Origin: Okapia johnstoni
Taxonomy: Eukaryota > Chordata > Mammalia > Artiodactyla > Giraffidae
Length of the DNA stretch: 64,000 nt
Direction of reading: 5' to 3'
Assembly: GCA_024291935.2 (NCBI GenBank)
Contig: CM044317.1
Location: forward strand, 58,022,730-58,086,729
Shown here: in pieces, positions 9,840 to 21,149 of the stretch
Numbering within the stretch: position 1 is the stretch's first letter
How the letters are laid out: each line of letters opens with the position of its first letter
Notes under the pieces: model-generated
Databases searched by the model: none
What the model was told of the DNA's origin: nothing
The model's input: the letters and a program-made list of their open reading frames with translations, nothing else
Program-made: the position numbers and the translations under genes

Positions 9840-10510
9840 GTATGAACCGAAGGGCAAAGGGAACCCCCTGGGTAGAAACAAGCAGAATAGTGAAAACAGC
9901 AAAGTTACACTAGAAGAGAATTTGAAAGAGAGAGGAAAGCCCATCACCCAAAGTACTTCCCTCACCTACTTGCCACAGAGCCAGAAATAACACCATTAAA
10001 GATTTATTTTTGCTATGAATAATTCTATTTTCTTTTGAAATGCAAATACTACTGGAATGATTAATCCATTAAATAATAAGCAATTTGGAACGGATTTTTT
10101 TATAATTAGGTAGATTCTTGCTAACTAGAAAGTCTTGAAAATGTTGCTGGGGAGGTTCAAATGGTGGGGCGAGAGGGAGAGAGTGAGAGTGAGGAGAAGT
10201 TTGGGCAAAAGCTGACCCTAGGAGGGAAAGATGGGAACCACGGTGCCCAGTCAAGACCCTATATTGTTTCAAAGCACCAAAAGGAGATTTACCTGGAAAA
10301 GATATAGGGGGTTGGGGGAGGAGAGCTATGGGGAAAGTTGAACTTTTTCTGCTGTTCTGATTATAGCAAATAGAAATAGCACAACATAGATTAAAAGGAC
10401 AAATTCCTAGAAAGACACAAACTGCAGACACCCACTCAAGAAAAAAAAGAAAAGATAAGCAAAACAGCTCTGTATTTATTAAAGTAATTGTATGTGTAGT
10501 TGAAAACCTC
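9840..10510. other. Upstream flank of SLC22A16, no gene
   Basis: Unique-looking sequence with a purine-rich GA/GAG stretch at about 10165-10210. No repeat family or exon recognised. Confidence 0.45.
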
Positions 10511-10513
10511 CCT

Positions 10514-10745
10514 TCAGGGACTTCTTTGGTGGTCCAGTGGTTGAGAACTTGCCTTCCAATGCAGGAGACATAGGTTCAGTCCCCTGGTAGGGGACCGAAG
10601 ATCCCACATGCTGTGGGGCTAAGCCACAGCTAAGACTCAGCTACTGAGCCCTCGCATTCTGGAGATCTTGCACTGCAACTAAGGAAAGCCCATGTGCTGC
10701 AGCCAAGACCTGGCACAGGCAAAAATGACTAAATAAATAAATAAT
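10514..10745 (+). mobile_element. CHR-type tRNA-Glu SINE
   Basis: This is the GGGACTTCTTTGGTGGTCCAG 5' end in sense, then GGGGACCGAAGATCCCACAT and an AAATAAATAAATAA tail. Imperfect repeats of AAAACCTCCC/AAAACTCCCC flank it. CHR SINEs are shared by ruminants, whales and hippos. Confidence 0.82.
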
Positions 10746-10754
10746 TTAAAACTC

Positions 10755-11340
10755 CCCACAAAGAAAACCCCAGGCCCAAACATTTAAGAAAGAAACAATA
10801 CTTATTCTGCACACACATACTCTTCAAGAAAACCGAAGAGTAGGGAATACCTCCCAACTCATTCTATAAGCCAGTATTACCCTGATACCAGAACCAGGGC
10901 AAAGACATAAGAAAACTACAGACCAATATACCTTATGAGCATATTCGGTCGCCGCTCTCGAGGGGCACGCCGGTGCCTGGGAAGGGTGGTCCACCCAGCA
11001 GCCCAAGGTGGGGAATGCATACTCCACTCTTGGGCACAAACATCGTTTTCTCAGAGAAGTCTTATGAGCATAGATATAAAATATTCTTAACAAAATTTTA
11101 GCAAAGTGAATGGATCTTTATATAAAAAGGACAATACATCATGACCAAGTAAGGTTTATCCCAAGAAAGCAAGAGTCATTTAACATCTGAAAAATCAATC
11201 AATAAAATTCACCATACTAACAAACTAAAAAGGAAAAACCATATAATCGTCTCAATAGATACCAAAAAACATTTGGCAAAAACCCCAACACCCTTTCATA
11301 ATAAAAACACTCAACAAACTAGGAAAAGAAGATACTATGA
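10755..11340 (+). mobile_element. L1 ORF2 fragment, sense, interrupted by the 118-bp insertion
   Basis: Degenerate L1 ORF2 text in the thumb-side RT region can be followed from about 10830 through 10943. It continues after the insertion from 11073 (CATCATGACCAAGTAAGGTT-type wording). Stops are frequent and the copy is inactive. Confidence 0.75.
10944..11061 (+). mobile_element. Inserted copy of the SLC22A16 promoter fragment with 12-bp target duplication
   Basis: This is 118 bp colinear with 9605-9722 (115 of 118 identical), dropped into L1 ORF2-like sequence. CTTATGAGCATA occurs at 10932-10943 and again at 11061-11072. There is no poly-A or poly-T run at either edge and no TTTT/A-type nick site at the target edges. 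Templated repair insertion, or capture of a reverse-transcribed promoter RNA, would both fit. The copy has lost one CpG (CGCG to CACG at 10967). Confidence 0.9.
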
Positions 11341-11366
11341 TCTGTTTCCGCCCATAGAACACTTCT

Positions 11367-13210
11367 CTTTTTTAATTAATTAATTTATTTTAATTGGAGG
11401 CTAATTACTTTACAATATTGTGGTGGTTTTTGCCATACATTGACATGAATCAGCCATGCGTGTACATGTATTCCCCTGTCCTGAACTCTCCTCTCACCTT
11501 CCCCCCATTCCATCCCTCTGGGTTGTCCCAGTGCACTGGCTTTGAGCGCCCTATTTCTTGCATCGAACTTGGACTGGTCATCTATTTTACATATGGTGAT
11601 ATACATGTTTCAGTGCTATTCTCTCAAATCATCCCATGCTTGCCTTCTCCCATGAGTCCAAAAGTCTATTTTTTACAACTTTGTCTCTTTTGCTGTCTTG
11701 CATATAGGGTCATCATTACCATCTTTCTAAATTCCATATATATGTGTTAATATACTATATTGGTGTTTTTCTTTCCGACTTACTTCACTCTGTATAATAG
11801 GCTCCAGTTTCATCCACCTCTTTAGAACTGACTCAAATGCATTCTTTTTAATAGCTTAGTAATATTCCATTGTGTATATGTACCACAACTTTCTTATCCA
11901 TTCATCTGCCGATGGACATCTAGGTTGCTTCCATGTCCTAGCTATTGTAAACAGTGCTGCAGTGAACATTGGGGTACACGTGTCTCTTTCAATTCTGGTT
12001 TCCTCAGTGTGTATGCCCAGCAGTGGGATTGCTGGGTCATATGGCAGTTCTATTTCCAGTTTTTTGAGGAATCTCCACACTGTTCTCCATAGTAGCTGTA
12101 CTAGTTTGCATTCCCACCAACAGTGTAAGAGGGTTCCCTTTTCTCCACACCCTCTCCAGCATTTATTGTCTGTAGACTTTTTGATGGCAGCCATTCTGAC
12201 CAGCGTGAGATGATACCTCATTGTGGTTTTGATTTGCATTTCTCTGGTAATGAGTGATGTTGAGCATCTTTTCGTGTGTTTGTTAGCCATCTTTATGTCT
12301 TCTTTGGAGAAATGTCTGTGTAGTTCTTCGGCCCATTTTTTGATTGGGTCATTTATTTTTCTGGTATTGAGCTGCATGAGCTGCTTGTATATTTTTGAGA
12401 TTAAGTCTTTGTCAGTTGTCTGATTCGCTGTCATTTTCTCTCATTCTGAAGGCTGTGTTTTCACCTTGCTTATAGCTTCCTTCATTATGTAAAAGCTTTT
12501 AAGTTTAATTAGGTCTCACTTGTTTATTTTTGCTTTTATTTCCATTATTCTGGGAGGTGGGTCATAGAGGATCTTGCTCTGATTTATGTCAGAGAGTGTT
12601 CTGCCTATGTTTTCCTCTAGAAGTTTTATAGTTTCTGGTCTTACATTTAGATCTATAATCCATTTTGAGTTTATTTTTGTGTATGGTGTTAGAAAGTGCT
12701 CTAGTTTCATTCTTTTACAGGTAGTTGACCAGTTTTCCCAGCACCACTTGCTAAAGAGATTGTCTTTTCTCTGTAGTATATTTTTGCCTCCTTTGTCAAA
12801 GATAAGGTGTCCATAGGTGCTTGGATTCATCTCTGGGCTTTCTATTTTGCTTCATTGATCTATATTTCTATCTTTGTGCCAGTACCATACTGTCTTGATG
12901 AATGTAGCTTTGTAGTATTGTCTAAAGTGAGGCAGGTTGATTCCTCCCATTCCATTCTTCTTTCTCAAGATTGCTTTGGCTATTCGAGGTTTTTTTGTGT
13001 TTCCACACAAATTATGGAAATTATTTTTTCTAGTTCTGTGAAAAATACTGTTCGTAGCTTGATAGGGATTGCATTGAATCTATAGACTGCTTTGGGTAGT
13101 ATACTCATTTTCACTATATTGATTCTTCCAATCCATGAACATGGTATTTTCTCCATCTATTTATATCATCTTTGATTTCTTTCATCAGTGTTTTATAGTT
13201 TTCTATATAT
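11367..13210 (-). mobile_element. 5'-truncated bovine L1 with perfect 14-bp target duplication
   Basis: The element is antisense: the 3' UTR is on the left (a short T run, then AATTGGAGGCTAATTACTTT) and ORF2 runs to the right. The last 190 or so residues of ORF2 remain open (12434-11856), including the Cys-rich C-terminal [17 protein letters not shown] and the [11 protein letters not shown] end. Further upstream the frame is kept in pieces (12830-12516). CATAGAACACTTCT lies at 11353-11366 and 13211-13224. The perfect duplication and readable ORF show it is younger than most L1s in the window. At 1,844 bp it lacks the promoter, ORF1 and the 5' part of ORF2. Confidence 0.95.
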
Positions 13211-13306
13211 CATAGAACACTTCTGACATGAAATGTGTGGGTGTTTTCCTCATACCAACATCTAATTCTCCAACTCTGCAAATACCAACTCAGTTACCTA
13301 AATGTG

Positions 13307-13507
13307 GGCTTCTCTGGTGGCTCAGTGATAAAGAATCCACCTGCCAATGCAGAAAATTCAGCTTAGACCCCTGGGTCAGGAAGATCCCCTGAAGAAGGAA
13401 ATGGCAACCCACTCAGGTATTCTTGCCTGTAAAATCCCATGTAGCCTGGTGGGCTACAGTCCACAGGGTTGCAAAAGAGTCAAACACAACTTAATGATTA
13501 AACAACT
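13307..13507 (+). mobile_element. Bov-tA SINE
   Basis: Sense copy beginning GGGCTTCTCTGGTGGCTCAG and ending in the AAAGAGTCAAACACAACTTA region. A deletion between the CCTGTAAAATCCCATG and TAGCCTGGTGGG blocks makes it slightly short. Confidence 0.9.
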
Positions 13508-13519
13508 AGTTCATTTCTT

Positions 13520-14640
13520 TTTCATTGCTATTTAGTACCCCATTGTTCCAACAGATCACAATTTACTTAACAATTTTCTAATTGATGGACTTGCAGATTG
13601 TATTCTGATTTTTACTACAGCAATGCTGCTGTAAAGAGTCCCTATGTGTATATACTGGAGTTTTTCCAAAGTATATTCTTAGGAATGGAGTTGTGTAGTG
13701 AAGTACATGCATCAACTAGCAACTACGGCCAAACTGCTCTCCAAAGTGGTGTCACCAACTTGGCTTCCAATCAGAAGGGTATAAAAGTTCTAATTTCTCT
13801 GTACCTTTACCAATACTTGGCTCATCAGACTCTTAAATATTAGTCAGTTTCAGAGATGTGAAATGGTATTGCACTGCAGTTTTAACCTGCATTTCCTCTG
13901 TTAGTGCTGAGGTTGTACATCTTTTCATATGTTCATTGATCATTTGGATTTTCTTTCCTGAGAATTGCCTATTCATATTTTTGCATATTTTTCTACTAGA
14001 CTCATTTTATTTATTTTTATTTGTAAGAGTTCTTTGCATAGTCCAGATACCTTTGTCAGTTAAGCACTGGAAATAATTGTATTTTCGATCTCTCTATGGT
14101 TTTTTGATTATCAGAAGTGGCATTTTTTATTTTAATGAAGTCAAATTCATAAATATTTTCCTTTATAGCTTGTGATTTTGCACCTTGTTTTAAATTTTTG
14201 GCTTTACCATGAAATCAAAAAATATTCTGTTATATTTTCTTCTGAAAGTTTTAGCCTTTGGCTTTTCTTATGTATGTCTTAAAGCCACTAGAACAGATTA
14301 TTTGATTTGAAGTAAAGATTCAGTTTTCCCATGTACAGAGGAGCCTGGTGGGCTATGGTCCACAGGGTCGCAAAGAGTCGGACATGACTAGAACCACCTA
14401 GCACACACACAAAGTTTCAATTTTGGCTTCTCCATACTGGTAAAATATTGTCCCAGTACCATTTATTGAATCTATTCCATCCTTTTCACTATGTTTCCAC
14501 CTCTGTCATCTAAAGCTTCTATTCACCTGTGGGTTTATTCTGTAATCTCTAATTCTGTTCCATTGGTCTATTTATTTTCCCTGTGCCTATGTCTTTATTA
14601 TTACAGTTTTACGCAATCTACTCCAATCTTTTACTACTAC
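13520..14640 (-). mobile_element. Old L1 (antisense), interrupted by a Bov-A fragment
   Basis: Antisense L1 3' region and ORF2 text, heavily diverged: TGATGGACTTGCAGATTGTA, then CTTTTCATATGTTCATTGAT, then CCATTGGTCTATTTATTTTC near 14560. It is split at 14337-14412 by a partial Bov SINE. Confidence 0.72.
14337..14412 (+). mobile_element. Bov-A SINE fragment (3' end only)
   Basis: GAGGAGCCTGGTGGGCTATG, then CGCAAAGAGTCGGACATGAC and a CACACACA tail. The 5' two thirds are missing. Confidence 0.85.
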
Positions 14641-14644
14641 TTCT

Positions 14645-15325
14645 CCAAAGTAACTTATTAAAGTCACCATGACATGTGTTGCCAAATTCAATGGTCAATT
14701 TTCAATCCTTATTTTACCCAATCTCCACTGCTAAAAAATAATTATTAAAACCATGGGTCACATACAAATATACAATGAACACTTATCAACAATTTTATTT
14801 TACTCATTATTTAATAAGGAAATTAATAAGATATTACAATCAGTTCAAAGAAGAATTCAATAAAGTCCATGTTTTAAAGCAATAAGGAATGCTATAACAA
14901 ATTTACAAATAGATACAGAAATGGTCTATCCACACAGTAACTGCATTTCACCATTACCACCAACACAATCAATGCATTCCACAGGAAACAATTCACTTCT
15001 ATGGATAAGAATTATTGCATTATTATTAGTTTTTGACAACTTACAAAGTTATAAAGTAGCTCAAAGACTATGAAACATGAAGATAACCCTAAGAAAGGGT
15101 ATTAAACAGATATTCTTTTTTTTTTGAGAGGGCATTTCAAAATCTTTCAGAATGTTTACTAGCACCACAGTATCATATTGTCCTCCTTGAAACATCTTCC
15201 TTTCCTTCTATGCCATCCTAACCTCTTGATTTTCCTCTTCGAATTTTCTCTAAGTGTTGGAGAACCCCAGGACTCTGAGCTCTCTTGTCTCTTTTTACAC
15301 TCTCCCTAGTAGCATCATGTTGTCC
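14645..15325. other. AT-rich intergenic sequence
   Basis: Low-complexity AT-rich sequence with a T run at about 15116-15125. No named repeat or gene recognised. Confidence 0.4.
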
Positions 15326-15329
15326 AAGA

Positions 15330-15548
15330 GCTGGTAAGCTATAGTCCACAGGCCAAATCTTGCCTGCCACCTGCTTCTACAAATGAAGTTTTATTGGAAC
15401 ATAGTCATGTTCATTCATTCAGATTGTCTATAACTGCTTTCAAACTACAATGGCCGACCTAAGTAGTTGTGACAGACTGGTCCACAAAGCCTAAAATATT
15501 TACTATCTGGCCCTTTACAGAAAAAAGTTTGCAAACCCATGATCTAGT
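15330..15548. mobile_element. Probable hAT-type non-autonomous DNA element
   Basis: The text matches a common mammalian interspersed element that begins near GTAAGCTATAGTCCACAGGC and ends with AAAAAGTTTGCAAACCCATG; its ends are imperfectly inverted. I recognise the element by its ATATTTACTATCTGGCCCTT block but cannot assign the subfamily safely. Confidence 0.6.
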
Positions 15549-15549
15549 C

Positions 15550-16535
15550 TTCTGGCTTTCAAAACTTAATACTAATGACTCCCAAATGTATATGTCCAAG
15601 CTGACCTCACCCCAGCACTCCCCTTTCTGGCCAAATCAATGAATTCTTCAGGATACAGCTCAGCTGCTGCTCGATGTCAGATTCTTGATGACAATAAAAT
15701 GAAGTTCCAAGTCCTTTCTTTAGTATCCAGCCATTGGTGACCATTTTCATATCTATATATCATAATTTTATAAACATATTTTAAAATAAACTTTAAATTG
15801 ACTAACATTTAAAACTAATTTTAATATGCTTGTTTTAAATATGTTACATGTATTGAGCAAAAGTTAGTGCTGGAAACAGAAACCTGTCTAGGTATTTCAA
15901 GAAGAGAGGGATACAATAAAAGGGACTGTATACTTTCAATATTGTTGGAAGGGCTGGAGGAGAAGTCAGGGCCACAAGCTGAATATTCATTTCAAGGTCA
16001 CACCACCATAGTCACAGCCCAGAGATCAGGAAGTTGCTGCAGCTGTAAGCACAGCTGCTGCCACCACTGCAGCACAACTGCCTTGTGCCCACTTACAGAA
16101 GGAGGACTAAAGGGGGAATGCTGCACAATTTCAAAAGATACTAGAGCCTATGTCACTGGCTATCTCACCTGATATCCACCGAGAGAAGACAAGTAAGAGT
16201 TGACAGGGGGGTAGTCTAAGGAACAAAAATAACTCTGGTTTTTGCTCACCCTGATTACCTTCACTGCTCTTAGGATACTCTTCTTAGCCTGACCACCATT
16301 TCCCTCTTCCTTCCTCCCACCTGTATCCCAGCTTGCTTCTTTCAATTCTCTTTCATTTCCTCAAGCAGCTGCTGTTGGTCATTTTCGGTAGATGCCTGGG
16401 AAAAGTTTTAAGAGAGCAGCTATTTGTAAGACTGGTCCTTCATTTAGTAAATATTGTTTTATTTGTCTTTGCTCTGTGTGAGGAGGCAACATGAGTAAAA
16501 GGTATGATCCCTTACATAAAAATTTGATAGATATA
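15550..16535. other. Intergenic, no recognised gene
   Basis: It contains a 101-codon open frame at 15867-16172 (+) rich in Cys, His and Ser around a TGCTGC/CACCAC-rich stretch. It has no homologue I recognise, no Kozak support and no splice context, so I do not call it a gene. Confidence 0.4.
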
Positions 16536-16539
16536 GAAA

Positions 16540-16775
16540 TAGATATATATGCTATATGCCAGACACTATGCTAAGAACTTAATGTTGGTTATCTCATTTA
16601 CTTCTCATATCTCTCTAAGATCAAAGTTGTTCTCATCCTCATACTCAGATAAGAAAAATGTGACTCCCAGAGAATAAGCAATCTGTTTAAGGTTGCCCAA
16701 GCTTGAGAGTTGCAGAGCCAGGTTCCAACGTAGCCCGGTCTTACTCTAAAGCTACTGCTCATGACCACAACACTG
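16540..16775 (-). repeat. MIR SINE
   Basis: Antisense MIR: CCAGACACTATGCTAAGAAC at its 3' end, then TTGCAGAGCCAGGTTCCAAC and the AAAGCTACTGCTCATGACCA start. Confidence 0.75.
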
Positions 16776-17091
16776 GCACTATTTGTTTTTTTTAAAAAAA
16801 AAAGTGTGGTTTTGCAGAGTTAACGTTGAAATGACTGGAGTGGAAATCTGGTGACGTTAAACCACCAGTCCTTGAACCTCCATAAGAAATGCCCACAAGT
16901 TACTAGGCAGTAAGCTCTGGAAGTTACCCATTTGCCCCCTGTTCAAGTCAAACTCTTTAAAACTCAAAGGAGGAAGTAATTTCTTCTGGGTGGGGTAACC
17001 TCAAAGGCTTCCAGAAGGATCTGACATCTGATTTCAAATTTGAAGGATAAGTAAATATAGCCAGGCAGAGTTGGACCAGGCTGAGTTCAGT

Positions 17092-17878
17092 TAGGTTCAG
17101 TTCAGTCCCTCAGTCGTGTCCAACTCTTTGCAACCCCATGAACCACAGCACGCCAGGCCTCCCTGTCCATCACCAACCCCTGGAGTTTACCCAAACTCAT
17201 GTCCATTGAGTCGGTGACGCCATCCAACCATCTCATCCTCTGTCATCCCCTTCTCCTCCTGCCCTCAATCTTTCCCAGCATCAGGGTCTTTTCAAATGAG
17301 TCAGCTCTTCGCATCAGGGGGCCAAAGGATTGGAGTTTCAGCTTCAACATCAGTCCTTCCAATGAACACCCAGGACTGATCTCTTTTAGGATGGACTGGC
17401 TGGATCTCCTTGCAGTCCAGGGGACTCTCAAGAGTCTTCTCCAACACCACAGTTCAAAAGCATCAATTCTTCAGCACTCAGCTTTCTTTATAGTCCAACT
17501 CTCACATCCATACATGACTACTGGAAAAACCAGAGCCTTGACTAGATGGACCTTTGTTGACAAAGTAATGTCTCCACTTTTTAATATGCTGTGTAGTTTC
17601 GTCATAACTTTCCTTCCAAGGAGTAAGCGTCTTTTAATTTCATGGCTGCAGTCACTATCTGCAGTGACTTTGGAGCCCCCCAAAATAAAGTCATCCACTG
17701 TTTCCACTGCTTCCCCATCTATTTGCCATGAAGTGATGGGACCGGATGCCATGATCTTAGTTTTCTGAATGCTGAGCTTTAAGCCAACTTTTTCACTGTC
17801 CTCTTTCACTTTCATCAAGAGGCTCTTTAGTTCTTCTTCACTTTCTGCCATAAGGGTGGTGTCATCTGCATATCTGAA
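17092..17878 (-). mobile_element. BovB LINE, 5'-truncated, antisense
   Basis: This is the 3' ~787 bp of BovB. Reading the minus strand, the RT YADDT motif is at the right-hand end (about 17875-17855) and the ORF2 C-terminus is on the left. An in-frame TGA (17473-17471) replaces the consensus CGA of the AERRRID region, so the frame is split into two parts. The element breaks abruptly at about 17878. Confidence 0.92.
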
Positions 17879-18084
17879 GTGGAGAAAATAGCCTGAGTAA
17901 AGATCCAGGTGTAAAAAGTCAGGACCTGTGTGAGGTCCTAGTGTGAAGCACAGCAGCAGATGGAATGGCAGAAGTGTGTTGTGCTCAGCCTGGTGCCTGG
18001 TACACAGAAACACTGGCATGTCTTCCTGAAGGGTCTTAGAAGACACCATCAAAGGCCTGGTTGAAAATATCTCCACATTAAAAA

Positions 18085-18205
18085 CTGTGAGACCTTCAGC
18101 AAGTCACATCTCTCTGGTGTCACTGCCCCCATCAAATTGGTTGAAAGTGACAGTCCTAATTCATGGGGCTGTGGTGAGGGTTAAATGAGTTAAGGGTTAA
18201 ATTAG
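18085..18205 (+). repeat. MIR SINE fragment
   Basis: Sense MIR with ACCTTCAGCAAGTCACATCT and the TGGTGAGGGTTAAATGAGTT block. Confidence 0.65.
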
Positions 18206-18514
18206 AGCCCTGTAAAGGGCTCTAATCAACATTTCAGTTGCAAATAACAGCAACCCTAACTCAAACAAGCTTAAGTAAGGAAGGGACTTTTTGACTCGTT
18301 ATGGGAAAGTCCGGATAGAGAACTAGCTGCCAGTGTGGTGGATCCAGAAGGACAAACAATATCATCAGGCTTCCCCCCTTCCTCCCTCATTCTTTATCTC
18401 TTTTCTTTTCTGCTTTTCTGTATAGATTTAACCCCAGAAGAAAGAAACCTACTCTCTCCCACACCTAAAAGTCAAATTTCCTACAGCTGGGCTTGGAGAT
18501 CGGGGAGGGGGCGG

Positions 18515-18625
18515 CGAGTAGAATGTTCTGATTGGTTAGCCTGTTAGGGGCAGCGAATGCTCTGATTGGCTGGCCTATGGCGGAAGACTGCTCTGATAGG
18601 CTGGACTGCATCACATGTTCAGCCC
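18515..18625. repeat. Three degenerate tandem units carrying GATTGG/GATAGG
   Basis: TTCTGATTGGTTAGCC, CTCTGATTGGCTGGCC and CTCTGATAGGCTGGAC recur about every 33-40 bp. Each contains an inverted CCAAT (ATTGG), exact in the first two. The surrounding 18215-18640 text may be an ancient interspersed repeat that I cannot name. Confidence 0.6.
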
Positions 18626-18639
18626 CCTCAATGGCCACT

Positions 18640-20130
18640 TTATGGGATCACACAAATGCGAGGGTCATAACGCCTTACCTGGAAACGGATTCCAACAGGA
18701 CAAATGACATTTAGAAGCTTTTAACAGAGCGCCTGACCCTTGGTAAGTGTTTACTAAAAGCTAATGTTATGAAGATAGGCCAAAAAGGACAAGTTAGGGC
18801 CACACGCATGGGGCCTTGAATTCTAGGCTAAAACTGTTGAGCTTTAGTTAAAGGGCAGTGGTGAGCCACTGAAGGCTTTGTCCAATGTGGTGAAGAAAAC
18901 GTTTTAGGAAGATTGGTCTGATAGAGGGAGTGTGACAGAGGGTAGAGAATTTGGTGGGAAATTCTCAGCCGGGAAGCTGAGAAGTCAGCCGGGAAGCTGA
19001 TATATTCTGAGTTGTGTTGAGGATCCAGGTTAAAGGTGTGATAGTAGGAACAGAATGAAGGGAATCCCACTTAAATCGCAGAGAAGGAAGAATGGCAGGT
19101 TTTGACTGCCTGGGGAGGGCACATCAGTGTCAGGAGGTGAGCAGTCCCTGAGGTTTATAAGCATGGGTGACAGGGAAGATGGTGGCCTGGCCACTCAGAT
19201 TCCTCTCTTTTCCTCCTTCCTCTTTTTTGCCTTCACCCTCCCTCCCCTCTCTCTTTCCTGAGCTATGTAATTTTCTCTTATCCTAGACAGCACAGTCTTT
19301 CTCGGGTGCATTTCAATTGCCCATCCACCAAGGACTCTTTCTGGAGTAGCTTTAAAAGCACTGATTTATAAACAATGGCAATGTGTTAAAGATTCAGGTG
19401 AATGCAATGTTCCCCTCTTACCATGAAAGCAAGCAAGCAAACAAACACGGCATTTGTAGAGCTTGCAGAAGATTTGGAATAACCTTTGTCTCTTTTAAGA
19501 GCATGAAATGAATTCGAGTTTTGACCAGGAACCCTGAGTATTTTATCTGTGTTAGAAATGTAAAGAGTGTAGCAGAAGATGGATTTCACTCAAGGAGGTC
19601 CAAGAGGTCTCTCTGCGTGTGTTTGTCTTTCCAGGTCTGTAAGTGAGCTAGAGAAACACTGACACCTTGGAGGCAGTTGTATGTCAGCATAATACTAACC
19701 AAGTGGTCAAAACTTGTTTTTTGAAGCAAGTCTGAGGAAGGGAAGAAAGATACTTCTTAGTTCTGCTTCTGAAGTATGTTTCTTATGAGACTAGGATGTT
19801 AAGGGGAGAGTTGCACAATGAGGTGTCTCAAAACTATCAGGTAGCAACCTGTTCCAGAAGCCCTCACCCAAAGCTCCAGCTGGTCCAAGCAGTAGCCATG
19901 ATGGATTTCTTTTTTGATCAATGATGAAAACTTGTTCTTGTCTTTCACTTGTTATCTGGGTGTGTTACTGAGTCTGGTGAAAACTTCAAGAGGGCTTCCA
20001 ATCCCCTACACCATAATCTGGGAAGTAAAACTAAGTATAAAGCAACTGGAAAAGTTATGGTATGGTCTGTTACTTGTCTGTCACTTTCCATCTTCTTTCA
20101 TAATATAGCCGTTTAAATAAAGGACCACAT
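18640..20130. other. Intergenic, no recognised gene
   Basis: Unique-looking sequence apart from a short GCAA/CAAA simple repeat at about 19427-19446. At 18967-19000 GTCAGCCGGGAAGCTGA-like text is repeated in tandem. Confidence 0.4.
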
Positions 20131-20144
20131 AGGGATGGAAGAGG

Positions 20145-20349
20145 GGGCTCCCCTGGTGGCTCAAATGGTAAAGAATCTACCTGCAATTTGGGAGACCTGG
20201 GTTTGATCCCTGTGTTTGGAAGATCACCTGGAGAAGGGAATGGCAACCCACTCCAGTATTCTTGCCTGGAGAATCCCCAGGGACAGCCTGGCGGGCTACA
20301 GTCCATGGGGTAGCAGAGAGTCAGACATGACTGAACAACTAAGCACAGT
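20145..20349 (+). mobile_element. Bov-tA SINE
   Basis: Complete sense copy (GGCTCCCCTGGTGGCTCAAA to GACTGAACAACTAAGCACA). The near-perfect 11-bp repeats GATGGAAGAGG and GATGGCAGAGG flank it at 20134-20144 and 20350-20360. Confidence 0.92.
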
Positions 20350-20660
20350 GATGGCAGAGGAGCCAGTTAGAAGGAGCCTATGACCCTCAACAATCTGGCA
20401 CAGACCTGAACAAGGGAATGACAAATGATGTTATCCAAAAGAGGTTGAAAGGCCCCTCTCCCCCACAGTTTCTCTCTGCCTGTCTGTGGCAGAAAACTGA
20501 CAAAGCACCTTGTGTTCCATTTTAAATTGAAGTCTTTTCACCTGAGAGCACTGGCACAAGCTTTCTTTATACCAAACACCTGCTCATCCTTCCTAGTTCA
20601 GCTTCAGTGATATAGCTCTTCTGTGACGCTTTTGCTGATCCCCACTCCCAACTCTCCATC

Positions 20661-20689
20661 CTCCTCTCCCTCTCTCTCTCTCCCTTTTT

Positions 20690-20722
<33 letters not shown>

Positions 20723-20723
20723 A
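20661..20723. repeat. (CT)n polypyrimidine tract
   Basis: About 60 bases of almost uninterrupted CT, CCCT and T on this strand, ending in a run of about 11 CT units. It is a mirror-symmetric polypyrimidine tract of the type that can adopt triplex (H-DNA) structure. Confidence 0.9.
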
Positions 20724-20854
20724 GCAGGGAGCTGACGATATGGCTAAGTATTTGTCTTCTCTAATGGCTGCAGACCCCAACAGGGTAGGAGCCTTATCTT
20801 TCAGTTTTGAGTCTCAGCACCATACCGTGTAATAGGGCTCAAATGATGGAGGAA

Positions 20855-21065
20855 TAAGTATGATACAGTGGAAAGGTCACTGAACCTGGAGTTAAATGAT
20901 CATGCGAAACAGAATCCTTGGCTGGTGATCTTGGACAAGAGATTCACCTCTTTTGAGCCTCAATTTCATTATCTGACAAGTGAGAAAAGCAACCCCCACC
21001 CCCCCGCTTTCCCACATATCCCAGTTTTTCCATGGAATAAATGAAATAAGGTATTTAGCAGAGCC
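20855..21065 (+). repeat. MIR SINE
   Basis: Sense MIR: TACAGTGGAAAGGTCACTGA, CTTTTGAGCCTCAATTTCAT and the TAAATGAAATAAGGTATTTA end. Confidence 0.75.
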
Positions 21066-21149
21066 CTGTAGGAAGAAAGTCCAAGGACACACTGGTCCAG
21101 CTTACTCATTTTACAGATGATTAAATTGATCCTTAGAAGTTTCTTTTTT

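Noticed and set aside
8725..9840. 371-codon open frame on the plus strand through the CpG island
   Set aside because: GC-rich DNA with few stop codons gives long chance frames. The translation is Pro/Arg/Ser-rich low-complexity text, it overlaps SLC22A16 exon 1 antisense, and it ends in the 23-bp tandem duplication.
9273..9965. Extension of the SLC22A16 frame upstream of the ATG
   Set aside because: The frame is open to 9965, but the added residues do not match the family and would require a far longer N-terminus than known SLC22 proteins have.
11856..12434. 192-codon minus-strand protein
   Set aside because: This is the C-terminal end of L1 ORF2 in a truncated element with target duplications.
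15867..16172. Cys/His-rich 101-codon frame as a zinc-binding protein
   Set aside because: The Cys and His come from a TGCTGC/CACCAC-rich patch. They have no regular spacing, and there is no homology or splice context.
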